The notes: generated from the letters alone by a model not told the origin. A stretch of DNA of 64,000 bases from Agrococcus sp. SGAir0287 (GCF_005484985.1 NZ_CP027942.1:1426001-1490000), one strand, 5' to 3'; shown: positions 48,686-58,286, counted from the first letter of the stretch. Numbers and translations: made by a program.

Positions 48686-49485
48686 GCGTGCAGCACCGCC
48701 CAGAGCGCGACGGCGCTCGTCGCGGCGACGTTCAGCGAGTCGACGCCGTGGTGCATGGGGATGCGCACGACGACGTCGGCGGCGGCGAGCGCATCCGGTC
48801 CGAGCCCGTGGCCCTCGTTGCCGAGCACGATCGCGACGCGGTCGGCGCGCTCGCGGCGCCAGTCGGCGAGGTCGATCGCGTCGTCGGCGAGGGCCAGCGC
48901 CGCGGTCTGGAAGCCCGCCTCGCGGAGCATGGCTCCTGCCTCGCGCCATGCGGGGATGCGCGTCCACGGCACCTGCAGCACCGTGCCCATGCTCACGCGC
49001 ACGCTGCGGCGGTAGAGCGGGTCGGCGCACGTGGAGGTCACGAGCACGGCGTCGGCGCCGAGGCCGGCGACGGAGCGGAAGGCGGCGCCGACGTTCGTGT
49101 GGTCGACGAGGCCGTCGAGCACGACGACGGTGCGCGCGTCGGCGAGCAGCGCGCGCGGCTCGGGCAGCACGGGGCGCTGCATCGCCGCGAGGGCGCCGCG
49201 ATGGAGATGGAAGCCCGTGATGCCCTGCAGCTGCGCCTCGTCGCCGACGAAGACCGGCACGTCGAGATCGCCGGCGATCGCGGCGACGTCCGGCAGCCAG
49301 CGTTCGCTCACCAGCACGGAGCGGGGCGCGTGCCCGGCGCGCAGCGCGCGCGACAGCACCGTCTGCGACTCGGCGATGTAGAGCCCGCGCTCGGGCTCGG
49401 TGCGCATGCGCAGCTGCACGTCCGTGAGCCCGACGTAGTCCGCGAGCCGCGGGTCCTCGAGCGACGCGATGCGAACGATCTCCAT
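48682..49485 (-). CDS. SpoU-family RNA 2'-O-methyltransferase
   Basis: A 267-aa SPOUT methyltransferase: an N-terminal substrate-binding domain (RGLYIAESQTVLSRALRAGH), then motif 1 VVVLDGLVDHTNVGAAFRSV, motif 2 IVLGNEGHGLGPDAL and motif 3 VVRIPMHHGVDSLNVAATSA. Methylates a ribose in rRNA or tRNA; the exact target is unclear. GGAGG lies before the ATG and a TAGCCT hexamer further up. Cotranscribed with the carboxypeptidase. Confidence 0.88.
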   Translation of the reverse strand: MEIVRIASLEDPRLADYVGLTDVQLRMRTEPERGLYIAESQTVLSRALRAGHAPRSVLVSERWLPDVAAIAGDLDVPVFVGDEAQLQGITGFHLHRGALAAMQRPVLPEPRALLADARTVVVLDGLVDHTNVGAAFRSVAGLGADAVLVTSTCADPLYRRSVRVSMGTVLQVPWTRIPAWREAGAMLREAGFQTAALALADDAIDLADWRRERADRVAIVLGNEGHGLGPDALAAADVVVRIPMHHGVDSLNVAATSAVALWAVLHA

Positions 49486-49521
49486 GGGCCTCCTCGTGCC
49501 CGACCAGGCTACGGCGGTCCG

Positions 49522-49527
49522 TAGGAT
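49522..49527 (+). promoter_or_regulatory. -10 hexamer of the Sir2 gene
   Basis: TAGGAT ends 6 nt before the GTG start. Confidence 0.5.
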
Positions 49528-49533
49528 CGGAGC

Positions 49534-50355
49534 GTGCTCGACACCGCCATCGCTCGACTCGGACTCGGACCGATCGCGGTCGTCACGGGCGCGGGCATCT
49601 CGACCGACTCGGGCATCCCCGACTACCGCGGCGCCGGCGCGCCGCCGCGCAACCCCATGCAGCTCGACCGCTTCCTCGCCTCCGAGCACGCCCGCCGTCG
49701 CTACTGGGCCGGCAGCCATCTCGGCTGGCGCGCGTTCTCGACGACGCAGCCGAACGAGGGCCACCGCGCCATCGCTCGCATGGAGGCCGCGGGGCTGCTG
49801 ACGGCGGTGATCACGCAGAACGTCGACGACCTCCACGAGAAGGCGGGCAGCCGCGACGTCGTGCACCTGCACGGCGCGAACGCGACCGTCACGTGCCTGC
49901 AGTGCGGCTCGCGCTTCCCGCGTCAGGTCGTCGCCGATCGCATCGCCGAGCAGAACCCGTGGATCACGGTCCCCGAGCGGGTGCGCATGAATCCCGACGG
50001 CGACGTGTCGCTCGAGGGCGACCAGGACTTCGTGGTACCGGTCTGCTTCGTGTGCGGCGGCATGCTGAAGCCCGACGTCGTCTTCTTCGGCGAGCTCGTG
50101 CCGAGCCACGTGTTCCACGAGGCCGACATGGCGGTGCGCGCGGCGTCGGTCGTGCTCGTCGCCGGCTCGTCGCTCGTCGTGAACACGGCGGTGCGGCTGC
50201 TCGAGATCGCCAGGCGCCGCGACGTGCCGATCGTCATCGTGAACCGCGGGCCGACGAAGTGGGACAACCGGGCGAGCGTGCGCATCGACGCCGGCACGTC
50301 CGAGACGCTGACGGCGATCGCCGACGCGCTCGCGCCCGCCCCGCACGCCGCCTGA
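49534..50355 (+). CDS. Sir2-family NAD-dependent protein deacylase
   Basis: A 273-aa sirtuin: VVTGAGISTDSGIPDYRG (NAD binding), TAVITQNVDDLHEKAG, catalytic His in VVHLHGANA, and a zinc site from CLQC and CFVC (CVCGGMLKPDVVFFGE region). Later VAGSSLVVNTAVRLL and IVNRGPTKWDN finish the Rossmann fold. It removes acyl groups from lysines. The PPRNPMQLDRFL loop is typical of actinobacterial class II sirtuins. Convergent with the glycosyltransferase. Confidence 0.9.
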   Translation: MLDTAIARLGLGPIAVVTGAGISTDSGIPDYRGAGAPPRNPMQLDRFLASEHARRRYWAGSHLGWRAFSTTQPNEGHRAIARMEAAGLLTAVITQNVDDLHEKAGSRDVVHLHGANATVTCLQCGSRFPRQVVADRIAEQNPWITVPERVRMNPDGDVSLEGDQDFVVPVCFVCGGMLKPDVVFFGELVPSHVFHEADMAVRAASVVLVAGSSLVVNTAVRLLEIARRRDVPIVIVNRGPTKWDNRASVRIDAGTSETLTAIADALAPAPHAA

Positions 50356-50358
50356 GGC

Positions 50359-51429
50359 TCAGCGGTCGCGGCGCGCCGCGACGGTCGCGGCGAGCGCCGC
50401 GTGCAGCGCGTCGGCCGACGCGTCCCACGAGAACCTCGCGGCCTGCGTGCGCGAGGCCGCCGAGCGGGCGGCCCACTCGCCCTCGAGCCGCAGCACGGCA
50501 TCCGCGAAGCCCTGCGCGTCGCCGACGGGGGCGTAGGCGCCCGCGTCGCCCGCGACCTCTCGGAAGATGGGGATGTCGGAGACGACGACGGGCACGCCGA
50601 GCGCCATGGACTCCAGCAGCGGGATGCCGAAGCCCTCGTCGTGGCTCGCGTGCACGAGCGCCGTCGCCGAGCGCAGCATGTCGGCGTACTCGGCGTCCGT
50701 GACGCCGTCGTGCACGACGATGCGCGCCGTCGGCGCGAGCTCGCGGAGCCGAGCCTCCTCGCCCGCCGGCATCCGCGAGAGCAGGTGCAGCTCGTGGTCC
50801 GGCAGCAGCGCCGCCATCCGCACGAGGGTGTCGACGCCCTTGTAGGGCATGAAGGAGCCCATGTAGACGAGGCGCCTCGTGGGTGGCGCGGCGTGGGTCA
50901 CGGGCTCGCCGAGCGGCTCGGCGGCGTTGCGCACGACGTGGATGGGCTTCGTCGTCAGCCGGTGCTCGCGCACGAGCGCCGCCGTCGTCTCGGAGACGAC
51001 GACCGTCGCGTCGGCGCCGCGCAGCAGCAGCCGCTGCGGGCCGTACGACAGGTGGTAGAGCCGCCACAGCGCGCGCACGGGCGCCGGCAGGTCGCGCGGG
51101 GGCATGGGGTGGCGGTAGTAGATGAGGTCGTGCACCGTCGCGACGAGCGCGGTGCGGCGGCCGAGGGAGCCGATCGTCTGCATCGGCGAGTAGACGACGT
51201 CGACGTCGACGTGCCGCAGGCGCCACGTGGCGATCGGCTCGAGCGGCCCCGTCGGGCTCGGACCCAGCACGTGCGGCAGGTTCGGCAGCATCGCCAGCTG
51301 CGCCGGATCGTGCACGAGCATCGTCACGTCCGCGCGCTGCCCGAGCCGCGCCACGAGCTCGGCGGAGAAGCGCGAGATGCCGTCGTGCCGCTCGGTGCGC
51401 ACGTAGCGGCAGTCGAAGAGCACCCTCAT
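50359..51429 (-). CDS. GT4-family glycosyltransferase
   Basis: A 356-aa GT-B enzyme: MRVLFDCRYVRTERHDGISR at the N-terminus, ATVHDLIYYRHPMPPRDLPA, the nucleotide-sugar domain RLVYMGSFMPYKGVDTLVRM and the EX7E-like HDEGFGIPLLESMALGVPVV. Donor and acceptor are unknown; the type is common in cell-wall polysaccharide and mannan synthesis. ATG overlaps the hydrolase stop (ATGA). Confidence 0.85.
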   Translation of the reverse strand: MRVLFDCRYVRTERHDGISRFSAELVARLGQRADVTMLVHDPAQLAMLPNLPHVLGPSPTGPLEPIATWRLRHVDVDVVYSPMQTIGSLGRRTALVATVHDLIYYRHPMPPRDLPAPVRALWRLYHLSYGPQRLLLRGADATVVVSETTAALVREHRLTTKPIHVVRNAAEPLGEPVTHAAPPTRRLVYMGSFMPYKGVDTLVRMAALLPDHELHLLSRMPAGEEARLRELAPTARIVVHDGVTDAEYADMLRSATALVHASHDEGFGIPLLESMALGVPVVVSDIPIFREVAGDAGAYAPVGDAQGFADAVLRLEGEWAARSAASRTQAARFSWDASADALHAALAATVAARRDR

Positions 51430-52307
51430 GCGGCCGGCGCCTCGGCGAGGAAGCGCCGCACGCGCGCCGCCACCTGGTCGGGCTGCTCGTAGTGCACGAG
51501 GTGGCCCGTGCCGTGCAGCACGGCGATGCGCGCGTCGCCGAAGCGCGTCGCGAGCTCGCGCTGCGCGGCGAGCGGCGTGATGTCGTCGCGATCGGCCACG
51601 ACGAGCAGCACGGGCTGCGCGATGGCGGCGGCGTAGTGGCCGACGTTCGTCGAGATCGACGTCTCGAAGCCGTCGACCACCGACGCGCGCGAGGCGAAGG
51701 CGGAGAAGTAGCGGTCGTGCTGGTCGTGGATCCAGCGCCGCATCGCGCGGTCGCGCGACTTCGTCATGACGACGCTCATGCCGCGCACGACGACGGGGCT
51801 CGCGAGCATCGCGTGCCCGACGCGCTCGGGCGCTGCGGCGGCGGCGCGGTACCACCCGAGCGTGAACCGCGACAGCAGCCGCTGCGGACCCTCGAGCGCG
51901 GGCTGGGCGATGGGGTTCACGAGCACGATGCGCTCGGCGTCGAGGCCATGTGCAGCCGCCGCCGCGACGACGATCGAGCCGAAGGAGTGACCGAGCACGG
52001 GCGCACCCGGCGCGTGCGCGGCGACGAAGGCGACGAGCCACGACGCGTACGTCGCGATGCCGGCGTCGCCTGCGGCGTCGCTCTCGCCGAAGCCCGGCAG
52101 GTCGGGCACGAGCACGTGCCGTCCGACGAGGTGCGCGGCGATCGTCTCGAGCCCGTGGTGGTCGCCGCGGTAGCCGTGCACGAGCACGATGGGCGGATCG
52201 GCCGGGTCGCCGTAGGCGAACCAGACGGTGCGGATGCCGTCGACCACGCCCGTCTCGCGTGCGACGGGCGTCGCATCCAGCAGCTCCTGGAACGGCGAGT
52301 CGACCAT
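51426..52307 (-). CDS. Alpha/beta-fold hydrolase
   Basis: A 293-aa hydrolase: oxyanion region VLVHGYRGDHHGLETI, nucleophile elbow VLGHSFGSIVVA, catalytic Asp in LLVVADRDDITPLAAQ and His in LHGTGHLVHYEQPDQVA. No signal peptide. Coupled to the glycosyltransferase by ATGA overlap, with TAGGCT 7 nt before the ATG as a leaderless promoter. Substrate unknown. Confidence 0.87.
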   Translation of the reverse strand: MVDSPFQELLDATPVARETGVVDGIRTVWFAYGDPADPPIVLVHGYRGDHHGLETIAAHLVGRHVLVPDLPGFGESDAAGDAGIATYASWLVAFVAAHAPGAPVLGHSFGSIVVAAAAAHGLDAERIVLVNPIAQPALEGPQRLLSRFTLGWYRAAAAAPERVGHAMLASPVVVRGMSVVMTKSRDRAMRRWIHDQHDRYFSAFASRASVVDGFETSISTNVGHYAAAIAQPVLLVVADRDDITPLAAQRELATRFGDARIAVLHGTGHLVHYEQPDQVAARVRRFLAEAPAA

Positions 52308-52314
52308 GCATCCG

Positions 52315-52320
52315 AGCCTA
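52315..52320 (-). promoter_or_regulatory. -10 hexamer of the hydrolase-glycosyltransferase operon
   Basis: TAGGCT on the minus strand ends 7 nt before the ATG. Confidence 0.45.
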
Positions 52321-52357
52321 CGGGGCGCGCCTCGCGACTCGTGTCGGCGGCCGCGGC

Positions 52358-52363
52358 TACCGT
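52358..52363 (+). promoter_or_regulatory. -10 hexamer of the exonuclease gene
   Basis: TACCGT ends 7 nt before GTG 52371. It overlaps the alternative GTG at 52362, which argues against that start. Confidence 0.45.
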
Positions 52364-52370
52364 GACGATC

Positions 52371-53255
52371 GTGATCGAGATCCAGAGCCCGCGGCCGGGT
52401 GACTCGGGAGCGATCGACGACCTCGTGGCACAGGCGCTCGCGCTCGAGCCCGCCGTGCAGGAGGTCGCCGCGCCCAGACCCGCCGACGCCGAGCAGCCCC
52501 GCCCCGCGTCGACCACCGACGAGCCGACCGCGGCCGTCGCCGCCGGCCACGCCCTGCAGGAGCGCGGGTGGGCCTCGCGCCTGGCGGTCTTCGACCTCGA
52601 GACGACGGGCGTCGACACCTCCACGGCCCGCATCGTCACCGCGTTCCTCGGCGTGCTCGACGAGCGCGGCGAGCTCGTCGAGCAGCACGCATGGCTCGCG
52701 GATCCCGGCATCGAGATCCCCCAGGGCGCAGCCGCCATCCACGGCATCACCACCGAGCGCGCGCGTGCCGAGGGACAGCCCGCGCGCGACGTCGTCGCCG
52801 CGATCGTCGCGGAGCTGTCGAACCTGCTGCGCGCAGGCACGCCCGTCGTCGCCTACAACGCCGCCTACGACCTCACGGTGCTGCACCACGAGGCGCTGCG
52901 GCACGGCATCGCGCCCGTCGAGTCGCCCGCTCCCGTGATCGACCCGCTCGTGCTCGACAAGCAGGTCGACCGCTACCGCAAGGGCAAGCGAACCCTCGGC
53001 GTCACGTGCGCGCACTACGGCATCGAGCTCGACGGCTGGCACGAGGCCTCCGCCGACGCCATCGCCGCCGGTCGCCTCGCGCAGGCGATGCACGAGCTGT
53101 TCCCCCAGCTGCAGGTGCCTGCCGACGAGCTGCACGCCTCCACGATCGACTGGGCGACGCAGCAGGCCGAGTCGTTCGCGCGCTACATGCAGCGCCGCGA
53201 CCCCGCGTTCGCGGCCGACCGCGGCTGGCCCATCCGCGAGCCGCGACGGGCGTGA
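52371..53255 (+). CDS. DEDDh 3'-5' exonuclease (DnaQ-like)
   Basis: A 294-aa exonuclease: Exo I RLAVFDLETTGVDTSTAR (Asp, Glu), Exo II VVAYNAAYDLTVLHHEALRH (Asp) and Exo III GWHEASADAIAAGRLAQ (His, Asp). The first ~65 residues before Exo I are an Ala/Pro-rich extension of unknown role. It overlaps the downstream kinase by GTGA. It could be a proofreading-like or RNA-processing exonuclease. Confidence 0.87.
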   Translation: MIEIQSPRPGDSGAIDDLVAQALALEPAVQEVAAPRPADAEQPRPASTTDEPTAAVAAGHALQERGWASRLAVFDLETTGVDTSTARIVTAFLGVLDERGELVEQHAWLADPGIEIPQGAAAIHGITTERARAEGQPARDVVAAIVAELSNLLRAGTPVVAYNAAYDLTVLHHEALRHGIAPVESPAPVIDPLVLDKQVDRYRKGKRTLGVTCAHYGIELDGWHEASADAIAAGRLAQAMHELFPQLQVPADELHASTIDWATQQAESFARYMQRRDPAFAADRGWPIREPRRA

Positions 53256-53842
53256 CTGACCTGCGGTCGACCGACCTCGACGGCCTCGTCGCGCGCGTCG
53301 AGGCGCTCGCGGAGGCGGTCGACCATCCCGTCGTCGTCGGCATCTCGGGGGTCGGTGGTGCGGGCAAGTCGACGCTCGCTCGCGCCCTCGTGGCGCGCGT
53401 GCCGGGCGCGGTGCGGCTGCGCGGCGACGACCTGCTCTCCCCGGTGGGCTCGCGCGAGCGCTCGAGCGACTGGGGCGCCGTGGATCGCGCGCGGCTCGTG
53501 CGCGACGTGCTCGTGCCGTTCCGCGAGCGGCGTGCGTCGACGTTCCAGCGCTGGGACTGGGCGACCGGCGAGCTGGCACCGCCCGCGCCGGCGCCGACCG
53601 GGCGCGTCCTCGTCGTCGACCTCGTCGGCCTCCTGCATCCCGACGTGCTGCCCGCGCTCGACCTGTCCGTCTGGTGCGACGTCGATCCGTTCGTCGCGAC
53701 GACGCGCGGCATCGCCCGCGATCGTGCGGCGGGCGACGACCACGACGCGCTCTGGCACGAGGTGTGGGCACCGAACGACGCCGACTTCGTCAGCCGGTTC
53801 CGGCCGCGCGACGTCGCCGACGTGCTCGTCGACACGTCGTAG
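53252..53842 (+). CDS. P-loop kinase, uridine-kinase-like
   Basis: A 196-aa P-loop protein: VVVGISGVGGAGKSTLARAL is the Walker A, LRGDDLLSPVGSRERSSDWG the substrate-region Asp motif, and VLVVDLVGLLHPDVL the Walker B-like strand. It resembles uridine kinase/phosphoribulokinase-fold proteins; the nucleoside-binding residues are not clearly conserved. GTG sits in the exonuclease stop. A strong bidirectional terminator follows. Confidence 0.8.
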   Translation: MTDLRSTDLDGLVARVEALAEAVDHPVVVGISGVGGAGKSTLARALVARVPGAVRLRGDDLLSPVGSRERSSDWGAVDRARLVRDVLVPFRERRASTFQRWDWATGELAPPAPAPTGRVLVVDLVGLLHPDVLPALDLSVWCDVDPFVATTRGIARDRAAGDDHDALWHEVWAPNDADFVSRFRPRDVADVLVDTS

Positions 53843-53860
53843 CGAGCGGCCGATCATGCG

Positions 53861-53896
53861 ACGAGGGCGGGCACCCGTGCGGGTGCCCGCCCTCGT
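53861..53896. terminator. Bidirectional terminator
   Basis: ACGAGGGCGGGCACCC pairs perfectly with GGGTGCCCGCCCTCGT over a GTGC loop, between convergent kinase and rpmE2 genes. Confidence 0.85.
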
Positions 53897-53914
53897 GGCG
53901 TCAGGGGATGGCGA

Positions 53915-54163
53915 TCAGGCGCCGAAGCCCTTGAAGCGCTTGTTGAACTTCTCGACGCGACCGGCCGAGTCCATGATGCGCTGCTTGCCCGTGTAGAAGG
54001 GGTGCGAGGCGCTCGAGATCTCGACGTCGATGACCGGGTACTCGACGCCGTCGAGCTCGATCGTCTTGTCGGACGTCGTCGTCGAACGCGTGAGGAACGT
54101 CTCGCCCGACGCGAGGTCGCGGAAGACGATGTCGCGGTACTCGGGGTGGATGCCGGTCTTCAT
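53915..54163 (-). CDS. rpmE2: 50S ribosomal protein L31 type B
   Basis: An 82-aa protein: [40 protein letters not shown] and [14 protein letters not shown]. It lacks the CxxC zinc-binding pairs of type A L31, so it is the zinc-free paralogue usually induced under zinc limitation by Zur. GAAGG lies upstream of the ATG; no obvious Zur box was found. A candidate -10, TAGAGT, lies at 54220-54225 on the minus strand. Confidence 0.95.
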   Translation of the reverse strand: MKTGIHPEYRDIVFRDLASGETFLTRSTTTSDKTIELDGVEYPVIDVEISSASHPFYTGKQRIMDSAGRVEKFNKRFKGFGA

Positions 54164-54284
54164 GGTGGAACCTTCGGGATCTGGATGGAAGTCGTCGGTG
54201 CGATCCGCACCAGCGTCCGACTCTACCAGAGTCGACGCCGTCGGGGAGGCCGTCCTCGGCGCGTCGAGCGTCGGCTCCGGCGGG

Positions 54285-55067
54285 TCAGGCGGCGCGCGCC
54301 GTGTAGCGCTCGCCGTCGCGCGCGACGCGCAGCGGCGTGCCGAACGCGGTCGTGAGCGCGGCATCCGTCAGCACCTCGCTGATCGGCCCTGCAGCCGACA
54401 CGCGACCATCCGCCAGCAGGAGCACGTGGGTGAAGCCCGGCGGGATCTCCTCGACGTGGTGCGTCACCATGACGAGGCCGGGCGCGAGCGGGCTCGCGGC
54501 GTACTCGGCGAGCGAGCGCAGCAGGCCCTCGCGCGCGCCGAGGTCGAGGCTGCCGGCGGGCTCGTCGAGCAGCATGAGCTCGGGGTCGGTCATGACGGCG
54601 CGGGCGATCTGCACGCGCTTCTGCTCCCCGTCGCTCAGCGTGCCGTAGGCGCGCTTCGACAGGCGCGACAGCTCCCAGTCCTCCATGACGAGCGCGGCGC
54701 GGTCGAGGTCGACCGACTCGTAGCGCTCGTTCCACCGGCCAGTGACGGCGTACGCGGCGGTGAGCACCGCGTTGCCGACGGTCTCGTGCGGCGGGATGCG
54801 ACGGCCCAGGCTCGTCGCGGCCATGCCGATGCGCGTGCGCAGCTCGAAGACGTCGACGCGGCCGAGCCGCTCGCCGAGCACCTCGACGGTGCCAGAGCTC
54901 GGGTGCATCGACGCCGACGCGAGGGCGAGGATCGTCGACTTGCCCGCGCCGTTGGGCCCGAGGATCACCCAGCGCTCGCTCGAGTCGACGCTCCAGCGCA
55001 CCGAGTCGAGGATGCGGTTGCCGTTCCGGACGACGCTGACGTCGTCGAGGTCGAGGACACGCGTCAT
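54285..55067 (-). CDS. ABC transporter-type ATPase (single domain)
   Basis: A 260-aa ATPase: Walker [17 protein letters not shown], signature [16 protein letters not shown], Walker [18 protein letters not shown] and H-loop [20 protein letters not shown]. No permease gene is adjacent, so it may act with a distant membrane partner or as a soluble ATPase of the YlmA/ModF type. TAGGGT 7 nt upstream gives a leaderless-type promoter. Confidence 0.87.
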   Translation of the reverse strand: MTRVLDLDDVSVVRNGNRILDSVRWSVDSSERWVILGPNGAGKSTILALASASMHPSSGTVEVLGERLGRVDVFELRTRIGMAATSLGRRIPPHETVGNAVLTAAYAVTGRWNERYESVDLDRAALVMEDWELSRLSKRAYGTLSDGEQKRVQIARAVMTDPELMLLDEPAGSLDLGAREGLLRSLAEYAASPLAPGLVMVTHHVEEIPPGFTHVLLLADGRVSAAGPISEVLTDAALTTAFGTPLRVARDGERYTARAA

Positions 55068-55074
55068 GCCCTCG

Positions 55075-55080
55075 ACCCTA
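55075..55080 (-). promoter_or_regulatory. -10 hexamer of the ABC ATPase gene
   Basis: TAGGGT on the minus strand ends 7 nt before the ATG. Confidence 0.45.
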
Positions 55081-55124
55081 TCCGCGCCGCTCGACGACGC
55101 CCGCCAACGGACCCGCGCGCCGCG

Positions 55125-56321
55125 TCAGCGCGAGCGCTCGGCGACGACCGTCTCATACAGCGCGCGCGTCTCGTCGGCGATGCGGCCCCAGTCGAAGCGC
55201 TCGGCGGCCCGTGCGCGCCCGGCCTCGCCCATGCGTCGCGCCGCCTCCGGGTCGGCGACGACGCGCGTGAGCGCCTCGGCGAGGTCGGCGACGAACCGGT
55301 CGGGGTCGGTGGGGGTGCCCGTGCCGTCCTGCACCTGGTCGATGGGCACGAGCACGCCCGTGACGCCGTCGTCGATGACCTCGGGGATGCCGCCCGTCGC
55401 CGAGCCGACGACGGCGGCGCCGCACGCCATGGCCTCGAGGTTCACGATGCCGAGCGGCTCGTACACGCTCGGGCACACGAAGGTCGTCGCGTGGCTCAGC
55501 ACGACGAGCATGTCGGCGCGCGGCAGCTGCTCGTCGATCCATACGACGCCGTCGCGCGTCGCGCGCAGCTCGTCGACGAGGCCGCGCACCTCGGCGAGGA
55601 TCTCCGGGGTGTCGGGCGCGCCGGCGCACAGCACGAGCTGCACCTCCTCCGGCAGCGAGCGCGCGGCGCGCAGCAGGTACGGCAGGCCCTTCTGGCGCGT
55701 GATGCGACCGACGAACACGACGGCGGGGCGGTCCGGGTCGATCCCGAGCTCGCGCGCCCGATCCGGGTCCTCCACGCGGTGCCAGGCGTCGAGGTCGATG
55801 CCGTTCGTGATCGTGACGACGCGCGCGGGGTCGAGGGTCGGATACGAGCGCAGGATGTCGGCGCGCATGCCGTCGGAGACGGCGATGACCCGGTCGGCGG
55901 CCTCGTAGGCGCGTCGCTCGACGTCGCTCGAGATGCGGTAGCCGCCGCCGAGCTGCTCGGCCTTCCACGGACGCAGCGGCTCGAGCGAGTGCGCCGTCAC
56001 GACGTGCGGGATGCCATGCAGCTCCTGCGCGAGCCTGCCCGCCTCGTTGGCGTACCAGGTGTGCGAGTGGACGACGTCGGCGCCGGCCACGGCGTCCGCG
56101 ATCTGCAGGTCGACGCTCAGCGTCTGCAGCGCCGCGTTCGCCTCGGCGAGCTCGGCGGGCACGTCGTAGGCCGTCACGTCGGCCTCGCCGCGCGGAGCGC
56201 CGAAGCAGCGGACCTGCACCTCGGTGTCGCGACGCAGCGCCTTCACGAGCTCGGTGACGTGCACGCCCGCGCCCCCGTAGATCGCCGGCGGGTACTCCTT
56301 GGTCACGACATCGACGCGCAT
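55125..56321 (-). CDS. glgA: Glycogen synthase / alpha-maltose-1-phosphate synthase (actinobacterial GlgA/GlgM, GT4)
   Basis: A 398-aa GT4 enzyme: MRVDVVTKEYPPAIYGGAGV (glucosyl-binding loop), VVHSHTWYANEAGRLAQELH, VVFVGRITRQKGLPYLLRAA and PSVYEPLGIVNLEAMACGAA. In mycobacteria the divergent partner of glgC is GlgM, which makes maltose-1-phosphate from ADP-glucose; this gene has the same placement and is GT4 rather than the GT5 family of E. coli GlgA. Both names are in use, so the product needs enzymology. TACGCT 6 nt upstream serves as promoter. Confidence 0.87.
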   Translation of the reverse strand: MRVDVVTKEYPPAIYGGAGVHVTELVKALRRDTEVQVRCFGAPRGEADVTAYDVPAELAEANAALQTLSVDLQIADAVAGADVVHSHTWYANEAGRLAQELHGIPHVVTAHSLEPLRPWKAEQLGGGYRISSDVERRAYEAADRVIAVSDGMRADILRSYPTLDPARVVTITNGIDLDAWHRVEDPDRARELGIDPDRPAVVFVGRITRQKGLPYLLRAARSLPEEVQLVLCAGAPDTPEILAEVRGLVDELRATRDGVVWIDEQLPRADMLVVLSHATTFVCPSVYEPLGIVNLEAMACGAAVVGSATGGIPEVIDDGVTGVLVPIDQVQDGTGTPTDPDRFVADLAEALTRVVADPEAARRMGEAGRARAAERFDWGRIADETRALYETVVAERSR

Positions 56322-56327
56322 CCCGTC

Positions 56328-56333
56328 AGCGTA
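56328..56333 (-). promoter_or_regulatory. -10 hexamer of glgA
   Basis: TACGCT on the minus strand ends 6 nt before the ATG. Confidence 0.45.
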
Positions 56334-56385
56334 CGCGGCCCGTACCGCACCCGCGACGGCCCTGCCATCCGCAGGATGCGCCCGG

Positions 56386-56391
56386 TAGGTT
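56386..56391 (+). promoter_or_regulatory. -10 hexamer of glgC
   Basis: TAGGTT ends 6 nt before the ATG; glgA and glgC promoters lie back to back in a 76-bp gap. Confidence 0.5.
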
Positions 56392-56397
56392 CGTGTC

Positions 56398-57636
56398 ATG
56401 GACAAGAAGGTCTTCGGGATCGTCCTCGCCGGTGGCGAGGGGAAGCGGCTCATGCCCCTCACCGTGGACCGGGCGAAGCCCGCGGTGCCGTTCGGCGGCA
56501 CGTATCGGCTCATCGACTTCGCGCTGTCGAACCTCGTGAACTCGGGAATGCGCCAGATCGTCGTGCTCACGCAGTACAAGTCGCACTCGCTGGATCGCCA
56601 CATCTCGCAGATGTGGCGCATGGCGCCGCAGCTCGGCTCCTACGTCGCGTCCGTGCCCGCGCAGCAGCGGCTCGGCAAGCGCTGGTTCCAGGGGTCGGCC
56701 GACGCCATCCTCCAGTCCCTCAACCTCATCAAGGACGAGAAGCCCGACATCGTCGTCGTGGTCGGCGCCGACCACGTCTACCGCATGGACTTCCGCGACA
56801 TGATCGAGGCGCACGTCGCGTCCGGCGCGCGCATGACGGTCGCCGGCATCCGCCAGCCGATCGCGCTCGCCGACCAGTTCGGGATCATCGAGGAGTCGGC
56901 GGACGGCTCGGGGCGCATCGACGCGTTCCGCGAGAAGCCGAGCGACCCGAAGCCGCTCAACGACTCCCCCGACGAGGTGCTCGCCTCGATGGGCAACTAC
57001 GTGTTCGACGCCGACGCGCTCGTCGAGGCGGTGCGCGAGGACGGCGACCTCGAGGACTCCAACCACGACATGGGCGGCGACATCGTGCCGTACTTCGTCG
57101 AGCGCGGCGAGGCGTACTTCTACGACCTCGCGTCGAACACCGTGCCCGGCATGACCGATCGCGACAAGTACTACTGGCGCGACGTCGGCACGATCGAGTC
57201 GTTCTTCGACGCGCACATGGACCTCATCGCGGCGCTGCCGATCTTCAACCTCTACAACCGTCGCTGGCCGATCTACTCCGCGCAGTACAACGAGCCGCCG
57301 GCGAAGTTCACGCGGGACGAGCAGGGGCGCCCGGCCGAGGTCGTGGAGTCCATCGTGTCGTCCGGCTCCGTCATCCAGGGCGCGTCGGTCGTGCGCAGCG
57401 TGCTCGCGCCGTGGAACCGCGTCGACTCGGGTGCGTCGGTGTCGGACGCCGTGCTGTTCGACCAGGTGCACATCGGCGCGGGCGCCGTCGTGCGTCGCGC
57501 GATCCTCGACAAGGAGGTCGTCGTCGGGCCGGGCGTGCAGATCGGCGTGGACCACGACCACGACCGCGCACGCGGCTTCGCCGTGTCGGACACGGGCATC
57601 GTCACCGTGCCGAAGGGCGAGCAGGTGCTCGCGTGA
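56398..57636 (+). CDS. glgC: Glucose-1-phosphate adenylyltransferase
   Basis: A 412-aa Glg[21 protein letters not shown] (nucleotide binding), [40 protein letters not shown] (metal Asp), the glucose-1-phosphate site EKPSDPKPL region and a C-terminal left-handed beta-helix ([20 protein letters not shown]). It makes ADP-glucose for glycogen. Divergent from glgA; overlaps serB by GTGA. Confidence 0.96.
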   Translation: MDKKVFGIVLAGGEGKRLMPLTVDRAKPAVPFGGTYRLIDFALSNLVNSGMRQIVVLTQYKSHSLDRHISQMWRMAPQLGSYVASVPAQQRLGKRWFQGSADAILQSLNLIKDEKPDIVVVVGADHVYRMDFRDMIEAHVASGARMTVAGIRQPIALADQFGIIEESADGSGRIDAFREKPSDPKPLNDSPDEVLASMGNYVFDADALVEAVREDGDLEDSNHDMGGDIVPYFVERGEAYFYDLASNTVPGMTDRDKYYWRDVGTIESFFDAHMDLIAALPIFNLYNRRWPIYSAQYNEPPAKFTRDEQGRPAEVVESIVSSGSVIQGASVVRSVLAPWNRVDSGASVSDAVLFDQVHIGAGAVVRRAILDKEVVVGPGVQIGVDHDHDRARGFAVSDTGIVTVPKGEQVLA

Positions 57637-58286
57637 GGCGAGTCGTCGTCACCGACGTCGACTCCACCCTCATCCGCGACGAGGTCATCGAGCTGATCGC
57701 GGACGCCGTCGGACCGGACGCGCGTCGGCACGTCGAGGCGGTGACGACGCGGGCGATGCTCGGCGAGCTCGACTTCGCCGCGTCGCTCGTCGAGCGCGTG
57801 CGCATGCTCGAGGGCGTGCCGGCGACGGTGCTGGACGACGTGGCGCGCTCGGTGACCGTGACGGACGGGGTCGTCGAGCTCGTGGAGGCGGTGCACGCGT
57901 CCGGTGGCATCGTCGGCGCCGTGTCCGGCGGCTTCCACGAGGTGCTCGACCCGCTCGCCGAGCGGCTCGGGCTCGACCGCACGCTCGCGAACCGGCTCGA
58001 GGTCGACCGCGGGCACCTCACGGGCCGCACGGTGGGGCCGATCGTCGACGCGGCGGCGAAGCGCGAGGCGCTGCACCGCTGGGCCGAGGAGCACGGCGTG
58101 CCGCTGACCGCGACCGTCGCGATCGGCGACGGCGCGAACGACCTGCTCATGCTCGAGGATGCGGGCATCGGCGTCGCGTTCTGCGCGAAGCCCGTGGTGC
58201 GCGAGCGCGTCGCGGTGCACGTCGACGAGCCGGACTTCCGTCGCGTGCTCGCGCTGCTCGAGCCCTCGACGCAGCCAGCCCCGTAG
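57633..58286 (+). CDS. serB: Phosphoserine phosphatase
   Basis: A 217-aa HAD phosphatase: [20 protein letters not shown] (nucleophile Asp), [20 protein letters not shown] (motif II Ser), [11 protein letters not shown] (motif III Lys) and [17 protein letters not shown] (motif IV). The sequence around each motif matches SerB, the last step of serine synthesis. It lacks the N-terminal ACT domains of the mycobacterial enzyme. GTG start overlaps the glgC stop. Confidence 0.93.
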   Translation: MRRVVVTDVDSTLIRDEVIELIADAVGPDARRHVEAVTTRAMLGELDFAASLVERVRMLEGVPATVLDDVARSVTVTDGVVELVEAVHASGGIVGAVSGGFHEVLDPLAERLGLDRTLANRLEVDRGHLTGRTVGPIVDAAAKREALHRWAEEHGVPLTATVAIGDGANDLLMLEDAGIGVAFCAKPVVRERVAVHVDEPDFRRVLALLEPSTQPAP

